From: Nisaea acidiphila
GTDB taxonomy: Bacteria > Pseudomonadota > Alphaproteobacteria > Thalassobaculales > Thalassobaculaceae
Length of the DNA: 64,000 nucleotides
Assembly: GCF_024662015.1 (NCBI RefSeq)
Contig: NZ_CP102480.1
Location: 434,001-498,000, forward strand
Direction: 5' to 3'
Both the position numbers and the translations under genes were made by a program. Positions 36,056 to 45,454 of the stretch are shown here, one piece after another; within the stretch, counting starts at the first letter, position 1, and every line of letters starts with the position of its first letter. The notes below the pieces were generated by a model. It was not told where the DNA came from. It worked only from the letters and a program-made list of their open reading frames with translations, and did no database searches.

Positions 36056-36544
36056 TCACTCGATGACAAAACGATGGGCGTAGGTTCTCCCGTCGCTGAT
36101 GGTCAGCTCGGTGAAGCCCAGCATCTTGCAGAAATCGAGAAAATTGAAGAGCGACTCAACCTGGAGCTCGCGGAGAATCTTTGTCGTTCGAGCGACATTC
36201 GTCATCAGGGCCAAGACTGCGCGGGCTTGTGCGAGCGTGGTCATATGGTCGTCGTAGAGGCTGACAATGATCAGCTTCTCCGCATCCCCTCCCTTGGCGA
36301 ACATCGCCCGCTGCGGAGGGTAAGGACGCTCGCTGACACTCTTCGCGACGCCCGAAACGAAAGCCAGGCGGCTTTCCCGCGTCGCCTGGGGGATCTTCTG
36401 CGCCTTCGAGACGTACTGCTCCTCGCTCACGGTATCCGGATAATAATAACCCGCGTGCCTCGACGAGGCCGACGCCGGGAGCGATGCCGACACAAGCAGA
36501 AGCGCCGCAATGGCCGTCATCGTCAATTTACCAAACAATTTCAT
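36056..36544 (-). CDS. Conserved secreted protein of unknown function
   Basis: A 162-aa protein with a clear signal peptide: MKLFGK start, hydrophobic core TAIAALLLVSASLP and cleavage near ASA-SS. The mature protein opens with RHAGYYYP and contains RPYPPQRAMFAKGGDAEKLI, then a helical stretch around VARTTKILREL. I recall similar HAGYYYP proteins in other alphaproteobacteria, but without an established role. Its nearness to moaA is not evidence of function. No Shine-Dalgarno of note is seen. The 255 nt between moaA and this gene hold only a doubtful 55-codon frame. Confidence 0.65.
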   Translation of the reverse strand: MKLFGKLTMTAIAALLLVSASLPASASSRHAGYYYPDTVSEEQYVSKAQKIPQATRESRLAFVSGVAKSVSERPYPPQRAMFAKGGDAEKLIIVSLYDDHMTTLAQARAVLALMTNVARTTKILRELQVESLFNFLDFCKMLGFTELTISDGRTYAHRFVIE

Positions 36545-36714
36545 CTAGAAGCCCCCCGGTTCCGGAACGCGCAACGCCGCACGGTCGGCAGTCGATTGCA
36601 CGTGGATCATGCCCGACGGATCATGCATAGTCGCACCAGACGAATAAAGGCCGTTGAGGCCGTCTCGCGCATTCCCGGGCATCCCGGCCCGGATCCTGAA
36701 GGATATTGCCCCGC

Positions 36715-37473
36715 ATGAAGATCGCCTTCACAGCCTCCCGAGCGCCGGACGCGCAGGAAGCTTATGCCGCCCTGACAGCGCGCTACGGCAACGTGATGCA
36801 TGCCGAGGCGGATGTCATCGTCGCGCTCGGCGGCGACGGCCAGATGCTGGACACGTTGCGCGACAATTTCGATCGGCCGGTGAAGGTCTTCGGCATGAAC
36901 CGCGGTACCGTCGGCTTCCTGATGAACGAATACTCGCCCGACGATCTCGAAGCGCGGATCGAGGCGGCGGAACAGGTGACGCTGCACCCGCTCCGCATGG
37001 ATGCGGAGAAAGAGAACGGGACCGTCGAGCAGGCGCTCGCGATCAACGAGGTCTCCATGCTGCGTCAGACGGCGCAGGCCGCAAAAATCAGGATCACCAT
37101 CGACGGCACCGTGCGCCTTGAGGAGCTGGTCTGTGACGGAGTGATCGTCGCGACCCCGGCAGGAAGCACGGCTTACAACCTCTCGGCGCATGGCCCGATC
37201 ATCCCCCTCGGCGCGGGTGTTCTCGCGCTGACGCCGATCAGCGCCTTCAGGCCTCGGCGCTGGCGCGGCGCCCTTCTTCCGCACGAAGCGAAGATCGAAT
37301 TCGAAGTTCTCAATCCCGGCAAGCGCCCGGTCAGCGCGACTGCTGATTCGACGGAAGTCCGCGATGTCGTCCGCGTCCGCGTGCGCGAGGACCGCTCCGT
37401 CAAGCTCACCCTGCTCTACGACCCGCAACACAATCTGGAAGAGCGCGTTCTGAAAGAGCAGTTCGCGCCCTGA
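36715..37473 (+). CDS. nadK: NAD kinase
   Basis: A 252-aa enzyme that phosphorylates NAD+ to NADP+. The [11 protein letters not shown] motif holds the catalytic Asp. [15 protein letters not shown] (NGR/G-x-x-GFL region) and [20 protein letters not shown] are further family signatures. The ATG at 36715 follows AAGGA at a long spacing; a TTG 9 nt upstream is possible. The protein is short but normal for alphaproteobacteria. The agmatinase-family gene begins 6 nt downstream. Confidence 0.95.
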   Translation: MKIAFTASRAPDAQEAYAALTARYGNVMHAEADVIVALGGDGQMLDTLRDNFDRPVKVFGMNRGTVGFLMNEYSPDDLEARIEAAEQVTLHPLRMDAEKENGTVEQALAINEVSMLRQTAQAAKIRITIDGTVRLEELVCDGVIVATPAGSTAYNLSAHGPIIPLGAGVLALTPISAFRPRRWRGALLPHEAKIEFEVLNPGKRPVSATADSTEVRDVVRVRVREDRSVKLTLLYDPQHNLEERVLKEQFAP

Positions 37474-37479
37474 TACCGC

Positions 37480-38448
37480 ATGACAGACAAGCCCGATCTC
37501 GGTGCGCTCTTCGGAGCGACGCCAGCCGAAACTTTTCTCGGCATCGAAAAATGCAGCGATCCGAGCCGCGCCGAGGGCTCTTCCGCCTTTATCGGAGCGC
37601 CCGGCGCAACGCCTTATGGATCGGTTGGCGCCTATTGCCGGAATGCACCGGATGCCCTGAGGAAGGCCACATCCTCCCTCACCGCGAATGTCGACCGGCA
37701 TAATTTCGACCTCGGCGGACCGATCTTTCCGACAGGTAGCCGCCGTGCCGTGGATTGCGGCAACCTCCCGTTCGATGAAGCGGATTTTGCCCGGAACCGC
37801 GAGGTCATTTCCGACACCGTCCGGAAAGTCGTCGGCAGCAGCGCCGTTCCGATCCTCGTCGGTGGCGACGATTCCGTGCCGATTCCCATGCTCGATGCGC
37901 TCGCCGCCACCGGCGAGCGCTATACCGTACTGCAGATCGATGCCCATATCGACTGGCGGCGAAATCATATGGGGGAGGAGTACGGTCTCTCGTCGACCAT
38001 GCGACGGGCGTCCGAGATGCCGCATATCGAGAGGATCCTCCAGGTCGGCGCGCGCGGCATCGGCTCCGCCCATACGGACGATTACCAGGACGCGGTCGCC
38101 TGGGGCGCGCGTTTCTTCACCGCGCACGACATTCACCGGGACGGCATCGCGCCGGTGCTGGACCTGATCCCGGAGGGAACGGAGATTGTTGTCTGCACCG
38201 ATGTCGATGCGCTCGATCCGTCGCTCGTCCCAGGCGTCATCGGCCGCACCCCCGGCGGGCTCGCTTACCACCATGTGCTTGATCTTTTTAAGGGCGCAGC
38301 GGAACGCGGAAATATCGCGGCGATGGACTTCGTCGAATATGTTCCGGAAGCGGATATCGACGGCCTGGGAGCGCTGACGACCGCTGGCCTGATTGCTGCC
38401 GCCATGGGCCTCATAGCCCGGCAGGACAGCCATTCCGGGGAAACATGA
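37480..38448 (+). CDS. Agmatinase/arginase-family ureohydrolase
   Basis: A 322-aa ureohydrolase-fold enzyme, which typically hydrolyses a guanidino group using two Mn ions. The metal motifs are LQIDAHIDWR (Asp-x-His-x-Asp) and CTDVDALDPSLVPG (Asp-x-Asp). The first motif reads VGGDDSVPIP, with Asp where most members have His (GGDH). LGGGL-type family end motifs are replaced by RTPGGLAYHH. The substrate could be agmatine, guanidinobutyrate or another guanidine compound; the sequence does not decide. It is co-transcribed with nadK (6-nt gap). Confidence 0.88.
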   Translation: MTDKPDLGALFGATPAETFLGIEKCSDPSRAEGSSAFIGAPGATPYGSVGAYCRNAPDALRKATSSLTANVDRHNFDLGGPIFPTGSRRAVDCGNLPFDEADFARNREVISDTVRKVVGSSAVPILVGGDDSVPIPMLDALAATGERYTVLQIDAHIDWRRNHMGEEYGLSSTMRRASEMPHIERILQVGARGIGSAHTDDYQDAVAWGARFFTAHDIHRDGIAPVLDLIPEGTEIVVCTDVDALDPSLVPGVIGRTPGGLAYHHVLDLFKGAAERGNIAAMDFVEYVPEADIDGLGALTTAGLIAAAMGLIARQDSHSGET

Positions 38449-38570
38449 ACGGGCAATCAATCGGACTATCCCACATCGACTGTCGGGGCGTTAACGATTT
38501 GATTACCAATACAAGGGTATGTTGCTGTCGGCCTGCGAGATCGGAACTCTACGTTTGTGGGGAATGAGGG

Positions 38571-38759
38571 ATGACCGATTACTGGGACAATGTGGACACG
38601 GATGGTCCGTTCGAAACCAATGACCTGAACGCTTATCTCGAAGAGCGCAGAAGGAAAGCCGCGCAATATCTGCGCCTTGCCAAGCGTGCCCAGGCGAAGA
38701 TCGAAAAGCTGCAGAAGATCGAAGAAGCGCACCGCAAGGCACTGGGCCAGAACGACTAG
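38571..38759 (+). CDS. Small coiled-coil protein
   Basis: A 62-aa, highly charged protein. Residues about 20-58 form a Lys/Glu/Ala-rich helix (RRRKAAQYLRLAKRAQAKIE), probably a coiled coil. There is no membrane segment and no recognised family. The Shine-Dalgarno GGAATGAGGG precedes the ATG. Its stop overlaps the convergent amidohydrolase gene by 4 nt. Confidence 0.6.
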   Translation: MTDYWDNVDTDGPFETNDLNAYLEERRRKAAQYLRLAKRAQAKIEKLQKIEEAHRKALGQND

Positions 38760-39640
38760 GCCGACCTCTCTCCCGCATATCCGGCCAGCCAGGCCGAGAA
38801 CGCATCAAGATCCCGCTTCAGACCAGAGAACCCGCCATTCCGGGTCATCCGCTCGGTATCGATATAGAGAGCCCGGTTGATTTCGATCTGGATCGAGTGG
38901 CGTCCGGCAGACGGATCGCCGAACCGGCGGATCATTTCCGCGCCTTTGTAGGGATCGTTCACCGAGACCGAATATCCGCGCGCTCTCAGCCAGCCCGCGA
39001 CCGCCTCGACGAATTCCGGCGCCGCCGTCCGCCCCTCGCAGTCGCTGACCACGAAATCGGGCCGCTTTGCACCTGCATCGACATTCATCTTGGCGCCGAC
39101 CGGTTTCATTGAATGCCAGTCGACATGCCAAACGGCGCCATGCGCAGCGTGAAGCCGGTCCAATCCGGCCCGCACGGCGGCATGGTATGGGCGGTAGAAC
39201 TCCTCGATCCGCCTCTCGACCTCGGCGACCGAGAGCGGCCCGTCGTAAATCGGGATACCTTTGAGGATCTCGCGGCGGATCAGCCCCATGCCTCGAACGC
39301 TCTTGTCCGTCGGCACAGCGCCTCCGGGCCATGGAGCGTCCAGCATGGACTCGTCGATATCGTCGTCGCCGCGGTTCACATCGATATAGGTCCGCGGAAA
39401 CTCCGCCGCGACAAGCCCGATCCCGTGCCCGAGACAACCCGAAACCAGTTCGTCGACAAAGGCGTCCTCCCCGGTCCGAAGATCGGAAAGACTCACCCGG
39501 GTCACGAAGTCGTGCGGGATGGTGCGCCCCGAATGCGGAGAGTCGAACAGCACCGGAACCGCCTCGCCTCTAGGCAAGTGCTCTGTCAGGACATTGGGGA
39601 TACGCCGGACCCGGGGACCCGGCGCCTTTTCAGAGACCAT
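38756..39640 (-). CDS. N-formylglutamate amidohydrolase family enzyme
   Basis: A 294-aa member of the N-formylglutamate amidohydrolase family (HutG type), which cleaves N-formyl-glutamate to formate and glutamate. Characteristic segments are VLFDSPHSGRTIP, EFPRTYIDVNRGDDDID and AAHGAVWHVDWHSM. The ATG at 39640 overlaps the end of the ABC ATPase gene by 11 nt and lacks its own Shine-Dalgarno, so it is probably translated by coupling. No other hut genes are present. The natural substrate may be another N-acyl amino acid. Confidence 0.87.
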   Translation of the reverse strand: MVSEKAPGPRVRRIPNVLTEHLPRGEAVPVLFDSPHSGRTIPHDFVTRVSLSDLRTGEDAFVDELVSGCLGHGIGLVAAEFPRTYIDVNRGDDDIDESMLDAPWPGGAVPTDKSVRGMGLIRREILKGIPIYDGPLSVAEVERRIEEFYRPYHAAVRAGLDRLHAAHGAVWHVDWHSMKPVGAKMNVDAGAKRPDFVVSDCEGRTAAPEFVEAVAGWLRARGYSVSVNDPYKGAEMIRRFGDPSAGRHSIQIEINRALYIDTERMTRNGGFSGLKRDLDAFSAWLAGYAGERSA

Positions 39641-40649
39641 CGTTCAGATGACAGGCAGAGATTCGGCCAGGCGCGATTTCCCTGAGCGCCGGCTGTTCGA
39701 CCCGGCAGCGCTCCGTCGCGTGCGGGCAGCGCGGATGAAAGTGGCAGCCGGGCGGCGGATCGATCGGCGACGGGATCTCGCCCTTGATCGGGACAAAGGT
39801 GCGCTTGCGCGTGTCCAGCCGCGGCACCTCGTCCAGAAGCGCCTTCGTGTAGGGATGGTTCGGTTCGCGGAACAGCTCGTCCGTCGGCGCGCTCTCGACT
39901 ACGCGGCCGAGATACATGATCACGACTCGGTCGCTGAGATGCTCGACCACACCCAGATCGTGGCTGATGAAGAGATAGGTGAGGTTCAGATCCTCGCGCA
40001 GGTCCATGAACAGGTTCAGGACCTGGGCCTGGATCGAAACGTCGAGCGCGGCGACGGACTCGTCGCAGACCAGGAAGTCCGGCTTCACGGCGAGCGCGCG
40101 GGCGATGCCGATGCGCTGGCGCTGACCGCCGGAGAACTGGTGCGGATAGCGCCGGACATAGCTCGGGTCGAGCCCGACCCGCAGCATCACCGACTGCACG
40201 TAATCCTCGACCTCGCTCTGGGAAACGATGCCGTGCACGCGAGGCGCCTCGCCGATGATGTCCCGCACGCGCAGCCGCGGGTTCAGCGAACTCATCGGAT
40301 CCTGGAAGATCATCTGGATCTTCAGCTGCGCATCGCGCGCTTCCGCGCCGCGCAGATCCGAGACATTGCGCCCGCGATAGAACATCGTCCCGTCGCTCGG
40401 CGCATGCACGCCGGCCACCACGCGGCCGAGCGTGGACTTGCCGCAGCCGGACTCCCCGACCAACCCCACCACCTCGCCGTCGGCGATCGAGAGCGAAACA
40501 TTATCGACCGCATGCACGGTTTCCTCGCGCACATTGGCCCCCAGGCGCTGCCCGATCTTCGCGGCCAGGTCGAGATGCTTGGTGAAGCGCTTGGAGATAC
40601 CGTCGAGCTGCACGATCGGCGTCGCTGCTTTGTCCATTTCCATCGCCAT
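39630..40649 (-). CDS. Peptide-type ABC transporter ATPase (DppF/OppF)
   Basis: A 339-aa ABC ATPase. Walker A is GESGCGKSTLGRVVAG, the signature is FSGGQRQRIGIARAL, and Walker B is FLVCDESVAALDVS. The C-terminal oligopeptide extension carries the CHFHPRCPHATERC cysteine motif of Opp/Dpp ATPases. The ATG at 40649 lies 2 nt after the upstream ATPase stop; a longer start would run into that gene. It pairs with the following ATPase. Confidence 0.93.
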   Translation of the reverse strand: MAMEMDKAATPIVQLDGISKRFTKHLDLAAKIGQRLGANVREETVHAVDNVSLSIADGEVVGLVGESGCGKSTLGRVVAGVHAPSDGTMFYRGRNVSDLRGAEARDAQLKIQMIFQDPMSSLNPRLRVRDIIGEAPRVHGIVSQSEVEDYVQSVMLRVGLDPSYVRRYPHQFSGGQRQRIGIARALAVKPDFLVCDESVAALDVSIQAQVLNLFMDLREDLNLTYLFISHDLGVVEHLSDRVVIMYLGRVVESAPTDELFREPNHPYTKALLDEVPRLDTRKRTFVPIKGEIPSPIDPPPGCHFHPRCPHATERCRVEQPALREIAPGRISACHLNDGL

Positions 40650-40651
40650 GA

Positions 40652-41632
40652 TCAGACAGCCTCCGCCACAAGCGGGTGATGACAGCGGATCTGCCGTCCG
40701 CCGGCGGCACCGGAAAGCACTGGCGCCTGTTCGCAGGTCGGCGTCGCGTGACCGCAACGCGCGGAGAAGGCGCAACCCGCCGGAAGGTTCAGCAAGGAAG
40801 GCGTCATCCCGGGAATCTGCTCCAGTCTCTTGCCGCGCGCATTGCGGCTCGGCACGGAACCGATCAGGCCCGCCGTATAGGGATGCATCGGCGCATCCAG
40901 CACATCGTCGACCTCGCCGAACTCGACCACGCGGCCGGCATACATCACCGCCACCTCGTCCGCGAGACCGGCGACGACCGAAAGGTCATGGGTGATCCAG
41001 ATCATCGCTGTCCCCGTTTCGGCGCAGAGCTTCTGCACCTCGTAGAGGATCTGTCCCTGGATCGTGACGTCGAGCGCCGTCGTCGGCTCGTCCGCGACGA
41101 TCAGGTCCGGCTTGTTCAGCAGCGCGATCGCAATCGCCACGCGCTGCCGCATGCCGCCGGAGAACTGGTGCGGATAGCTCTTCAGCCGTTCGTCGGGAGA
41201 CGGGATGCCGACCTGTCCCAGCGCATCGCGGGCCCGCTGGCGGGCCTCGTCGTCGGTCACCTTGTGATGCGCCTTGATGGCCTCGATCATCTGCGTGTCG
41301 ATACGCAGGACCGGGTTCAGGGTCATCATCGGATCCTGGAAAATCATCGCGACGTTGTTGCCGCGGAGCTGGCGCATCCGCTCGTCGCTGGCACCGACGA
41401 GATTCTCCCCCCGATAGAGGATCTCCCCGCCGACCACCCGGCCCGGCTCATCGACCAGCCCGAGGATCGAGAACCCGGTCACGGTCTTGCCCGAGCCGGA
41501 CTCGCCGACGAGGCCCAGGATCTTGCCCTTGCCGACGGAAAAGCTGACATCGTCCACCGCCTTCACCACACCGGCCTTGGTGAAGAAGTGGGTCTGGAGA
41601 TTACGGACCTCGAGGGTCGGTAGTTCGCTCAT
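40652..41632 (-). CDS. Peptide-type ABC transporter ATPase (DppD/OppD)
   Basis: A 326-aa ABC ATPase with Walker [18 protein letters not shown], signature [16 protein letters not shown], Walker [15 protein letters not shown] and the C-terminal [14 protein letters not shown] motif. It works as a heterodimer with the ATPase encoded downstream. It begins 12 nt after the second permease. Confidence 0.94.
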   Translation of the reverse strand: MSELPTLEVRNLQTHFFTKAGVVKAVDDVSFSVGKGKILGLVGESGSGKTVTGFSILGLVDEPGRVVGGEILYRGENLVGASDERMRQLRGNNVAMIFQDPMMTLNPVLRIDTQMIEAIKAHHKVTDDEARQRARDALGQVGIPSPDERLKSYPHQFSGGMRQRVAIAIALLNKPDLIVADEPTTALDVTIQGQILYEVQKLCAETGTAMIWITHDLSVVAGLADEVAVMYAGRVVEFGEVDDVLDAPMHPYTAGLIGSVPSRNARGKRLEQIPGMTPSLLNLPAGCAFSARCGHATPTCEQAPVLSGAAGGRQIRCHHPLVAEAV

Positions 41633-41643
41633 TGACCTCGGTC

Positions 41644-42579
41644 CTATTTCTGCAGGCGCGGATTGAGAACGTCACGCAGACGGTCGCCCACGAGATTGAT
41701 GGTGACGATCGTGAACAGCAGGGCCAGCCCCGGATAGACGCTGATCCAGTACTTGCCGCTCATGATGTATTCGAACCCGTTCGAGATCAGCAGCCCGAGC
41801 GAGGGTTCGGTCACCGGCAGGCCGAGACCAAGGAAGGAAAGCGTCGCCTCCAGGGAGATCGCGTGCGCAACCTGCATGGTGGCGACCACGATCAGCGGCG
41901 GCATGCAGTTCGGCAGCATGTGACGAAAAATCACGCGCGGCTTGGAGAGGCCGAGACAGGTCGCCGCCTCGATATATTCGCGCCGCCGCTCCACAAGGGC
42001 GGAGCCGCGCACGGTCCGCGCATAATAGGCCCACTGCACGACAACCAAGGCGACCATGATCTTGTCGACGCCCTTGCCGAGGGTCGCGAGCAGCACCAGC
42101 GCCACAAGGATCGCCGGAAAGCTCAGCTGGATATCGACGACGCGCATGATCACGGTATCGACCTTGCCGCCGAAATAGGCCGCGCTGAGACCGAAGGTGA
42201 CGCCGATCAGGAGCGCGATGATACCGCTGCCGATCCCCACGCCGAGGCTGATCCTGAGGCCGTAGATCATGGCGCTGACCATATCCCGGCCGAGCCCGTC
42301 GGTACCGAGAAAGGCCGTGACGCCGCTGCCCATCTTCTCGCCCGGCTGAAGCAGGTTGTCCATGAAGGTCACCGAAGCGAGATCGTACGGATCGGTCGGC
42401 GAGATCAGCGGACCGAGCAGCGCGATGATAACCACGAGCAGCACACCGAACGCGCCGAAGACGGCGATCTTGTTTTCCGCGAAATCGGAAAGGAAACGTC
42501 GGAACGGCGTCTCCACCTCGGCGACTTTCTTTTCCCGCCCGGCGGCGCCGAGCCCGGCATCGTCCTGAACGGCCGTCAT
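41644..42579 (-). CDS. Peptide-type ABC permease (DppC)
   Basis: A 311-aa inner-membrane permease with about six membrane segments, the first at residues 35-57 (IAVFGAFGVLLVVIIALLGP). The EAA-type cytoplasmic loop reads EAATCLGLSKPRVIFRHMLP. It overlaps the upstream permease by 4 nt. Confidence 0.93.
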   Translation of the reverse strand: MTAVQDDAGLGAAGREKKVAEVETPFRRFLSDFAENKIAVFGAFGVLLVVIIALLGPLISPTDPYDLASVTFMDNLLQPGEKMGSGVTAFLGTDGLGRDMVSAMIYGLRISLGVGIGSGIIALLIGVTFGLSAAYFGGKVDTVIMRVVDIQLSFPAILVALVLLATLGKGVDKIMVALVVVQWAYYARTVRGSALVERRREYIEAATCLGLSKPRVIFRHMLPNCMPPLIVVATMQVAHAISLEATLSFLGLGLPVTEPSLGLLISNGFEYIMSGKYWISVYPGLALLFTIVTINLVGDRLRDVLNPRLQK

Positions 42580-43553
42580 GATTTCATCTCCTGCAGGCGG
42601 ACCCTCGGATCCAGAACGGAATAGAGCACGTCGACGATGAGGTTGATGACCACGAACAGCATCACGATGAACATCAGGTAGGCGACGATCACCGGGCGGT
42701 CGAGGAAGTTGATCGAGTCGATCAGCAGCTTGCCCATTCCCGGCCAGGCGAACACGGTCTCGGTCACGACCGAGAAAGCGACCAGGCCGCCGAATTCCAG
42801 ACCGAGCACCGTCACAACCGGGATCATGATGTTCTTGAAGAGATGAACGCCGATGATCCGCGCTTCGCTCAGGCCCTTTGCACGGGCGAACTTGATGTAA
42901 TCCTGGTGGACCACTTCGCGGGTCCCCGCGCGCGCCAGCCGGATCACCATCGACAGTTTGAAGAGGGCGAGGTTGACCGCCGGCATCAGGACATGTGACA
43001 GCCCGTCCAAGGTCAGGATGCTGATATCGATACCGAGCACCTCAACGGTGTCGCCGCGTCCCGTGGACGGCAGCAGACCGAGCATCACGGCGAACAGCAG
43101 GATCATCATGATCCCGACCCAGAAGGTCGGCAGGCTGAAGCCTAGGATGGACCCGGTCATGATCGTTTTGGAAACCCATGAATCAGGCTTCAGGCCGGCA
43201 TAGATCCCGAGCGGAATCCCGATCACGACGGCGATGAAGAGCGCCGCGAAGGCAAGCTCGAAGGTCGCGGGCATGCGCTCGACGATGAGCTGCATCGCCG
43301 GCTCCTGGAACACGAAGGAGCTGCCCATATCGCCTTGCAGCGCGTTTCCGATGAAACGCAGATACTGCATGTAGAAAGGCAGATCGAGGCCCATCGACTT
43401 GATGATCGCCTCACGCTCCGCCTGGTCGGCATCGTCGCTGACAAGCATCTCGACCGGATCCCCGACAAGGAAGACACCGCCGAAAACCAGGAGCGACATA
43501 ATGAGCACGACGAGCGCCGCCTGAAGCAGACGGCGAATGATGAACACAGTCAT
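42576..43553 (-). CDS. Peptide-type ABC permease (DppB)
   Basis: A 325-aa inner-membrane permease. The N-terminus MTVFIIRRLLQAALVVLIMS is typical of DppB/OppB. The EAA-type loop reads FARAKGLSEARIIGVHLFKN. About six membrane segments are visible. It follows the binding-protein gene across 72 nt that contain a strong hairpin. Confidence 0.93.
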   Translation of the reverse strand: MTVFIIRRLLQAALVVLIMSLLVFGGVFLVGDPVEMLVSDDADQAEREAIIKSMGLDLPFYMQYLRFIGNALQGDMGSSFVFQEPAMQLIVERMPATFELAFAALFIAVVIGIPLGIYAGLKPDSWVSKTIMTGSILGFSLPTFWVGIMMILLFAVMLGLLPSTGRGDTVEVLGIDISILTLDGLSHVLMPAVNLALFKLSMVIRLARAGTREVVHQDYIKFARAKGLSEARIIGVHLFKNIMIPVVTVLGLEFGGLVAFSVVTETVFAWPGMGKLLIDSINFLDRPVIVAYLMFIVMLFVVINLIVDVLYSVLDPRVRLQEMKS

Positions 43554-43580
43554 CTTTTATCTCGACACCAGCAAGGTTAG

Positions 43581-43614
43581 GGAAAGCGGCCGGGAACGCG
43601 CCCGGCCGCTTTCC
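43581..43614 (-). repeat. Hairpin between binding-protein and permease genes
   Basis: A perfect 14-bp stem, GGAAAGCGGCCGGG with CCCGGCCGCTTTCC and a 6-nt loop, lies in the intercistronic gap. No T-run follows in the direction of transcription. It is probably an mRNA-stabilising or attenuating element that keeps binding-protein expression above that of the permeases (inference). Confidence 0.65.
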
Positions 43615-43625
43615 ATTGTTTTTTG

Positions 43626-45239
43626 TTATTCGGCGCTGAAATCGTACGCGGTTGTGCGCTCATCCGTGCGCGGCGCGTATTTCAGACCCTTCTTCGTGGC
43701 CCAGGTGTTGACCTGATAGTGCAGCGGAATGATGCCCTGGTTCTCACCGATGGCAATGTCCGTCGCCTTGGCCAGCAGCTCCTGCCGCTTCGCGTCGTCC
43801 ACCGTCGCGAGCGCCTGCTTCAGCAGGTCGTCAACCTTCGGATCGGAATGACGACCGCGGTTGGACGCGCCCATGCCCTTGGACTTGTCGTGGGTCGCCA
43901 GCAGCGACTTGATCGGCGAGGAGGCCTCACCGGTGCCAGAACCCCAGCCGACCAGCACGAAGCTGAACTCCGGGGAGCCGTCCGGACCGCCCTTGGACGC
44001 GCGCTTGAAGTAGACGTTCTTCGGCATGGTCACGACCTTGGTCGGAATACCGTTGGCCGTCAGCAACTGGCCGATCGCCTCGGCGATCTTCGCGTCGTTG
44101 ATGTAACGGTCGTTCGGACCATGAATCGTCAGGCCGAACCCGTCAGCCCAACCGGCTTCCGCGAGAAGCTTCTTCGCGGCCGCAGGATCGTAGGGATCCG
44201 GCTTCAGGTTCGACGACACGCCGAAGAAGCCTTTCGGCAGCAGCTGGCCGGCCGGAATGGCGATCCCTTCCATCACCCGCTCCACGATGGCGTCGCGGTT
44301 GATCATCATCGAAATCGCCTTGCGGACGCGGGCGTCCTTCAGCGGATTCTTGTCCAGCGGGTTGCCGTTCTTGTCAGTCACGAAAGGCGACTTGTCCCGG
44401 AACTGGTCCATGTGAAGGTAGATCACGCGGTTTGAGATACCGGAGCTCAGCGCGACGCGCGGATCCTTTTCCAGACGCGCGACATCGACCGTCGGCACGT
44501 TGTCGATCGCATCGACGTCACCCGCCAGCAGGGCCGCGACACGGGCCGGCTCGGACTTGATGAACTTGAAGGTCACCTTGTCCCAGGGTTGAGCGATCGG
44601 GCCGATATAGCCGTCGTACTTCTCAAGGACGATCTGCTCGCCCTTCTTCCACTCGACGAACTTATACGGGCCGGTCCCCACCGTGGCGGTGCCGTCGTTG
44701 AAGTCCTTCGCGGAGATGCCTTTGTTCGTGCCGGTGCTGTCGGTGCCCTTGGCTTCGGACGACATGATCAGGATCGTCGTCAGGTCGTTCGCCATCAGCG
44801 GATAGGGCGATTCCGTCACGATGTGGAGCGTAAGGTCGTCGACCTTCACCAGCTTCTTGCCCTTGGTGTAGGTGCGGAAGCTGGAGTTGCCGCCTTCATA
44901 GCCGTCGGCGCGCTCGAAAGAGAAAATCACGTCGTCGACGGTCAGGTCGGAGCCGTCGTGGAACTTCAGCCCCGGACGGAGTTTGAACTCCCAGGTGGTG
45001 TCGTTGACCGTCTTCCAGGATTCGGCGATCGAGCCGAAGATCTGCTGGTTGGAGTCGAAATCGACGAGACGGCCGAACACATGGCCGATCATGCCGTTGT
45101 TCGGTCCGAGATTGTGGAAGTACGGGTCCATAGAGGACGGTTCCGAGCGAACGCCGATCACGATATCGGCGGCCAGAACATTCGTGGTCATAGCGGATAG
45201 CGCCACGGCCGCAAGACCAAGCCTGCGCAGTGCCTTCAT
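43626..45239 (-). CDS. ABC transporter substrate-binding protein, family 5
   Basis: A 537-aa periplasmic binding protein of the SBP_bac_5 (DppA/OppA) family. It has a signal peptide, with MKALRR start, hydrophobic LGLAAVALSAM and cleavage near VLA-AD. The mature N-terminus IVIGVRSEPSSMDPYFHNLG and the stretch TWEFKLRPGLKFHDGSDLTV are family signatures. There is no lipobox. The ligand (peptide, opine, nickel or N-acyl amino acid) cannot be read from the sequence. It is the first gene of the transporter operon. Confidence 0.93.
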   Translation of the reverse strand: MKALRRLGLAAVALSAMTTNVLAADIVIGVRSEPSSMDPYFHNLGPNNGMIGHVFGRLVDFDSNQQIFGSIAESWKTVNDTTWEFKLRPGLKFHDGSDLTVDDVIFSFERADGYEGGNSSFRTYTKGKKLVKVDDLTLHIVTESPYPLMANDLTTILIMSSEAKGTDSTGTNKGISAKDFNDGTATVGTGPYKFVEWKKGEQIVLEKYDGYIGPIAQPWDKVTFKFIKSEPARVAALLAGDVDAIDNVPTVDVARLEKDPRVALSSGISNRVIYLHMDQFRDKSPFVTDKNGNPLDKNPLKDARVRKAISMMINRDAIVERVMEGIAIPAGQLLPKGFFGVSSNLKPDPYDPAAAKKLLAEAGWADGFGLTIHGPNDRYINDAKIAEAIGQLLTANGIPTKVVTMPKNVYFKRASKGGPDGSPEFSFVLVGWGSGTGEASSPIKSLLATHDKSKGMGASNRGRHSDPKVDDLLKQALATVDDAKRQELLAKATDIAIGENQGIIPLHYQVNTWATKKGLKYAPRTDERTTAYDFSAE

Positions 45240-45454
45240 CCCTGCCTCCTGTCGTCAGTCACAGATTGATTTTGCGTCGGTTGTATAAATTTCCGGCGCT
45301 TTGGAAGGGTCGAGCATGGCGCATAAAATTCGGCACCGCAAGGCCAGTGCGGGCATACGGGAATACCACGGCTTGTCGCCCGCCAGAGCTTCGCGCTACG
45401 ATCTTGAAAACGGCCGGAAAACCGTTCGATGGCAACAGGTGGGGGGAACTGCCC

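Noticed and set aside
36607-38460. 617-codon minus-strand frame opposite nadK and the agmatinase-family gene
   Set aside because: Both sense genes have clear catalytic motifs; the antisense frame has none.
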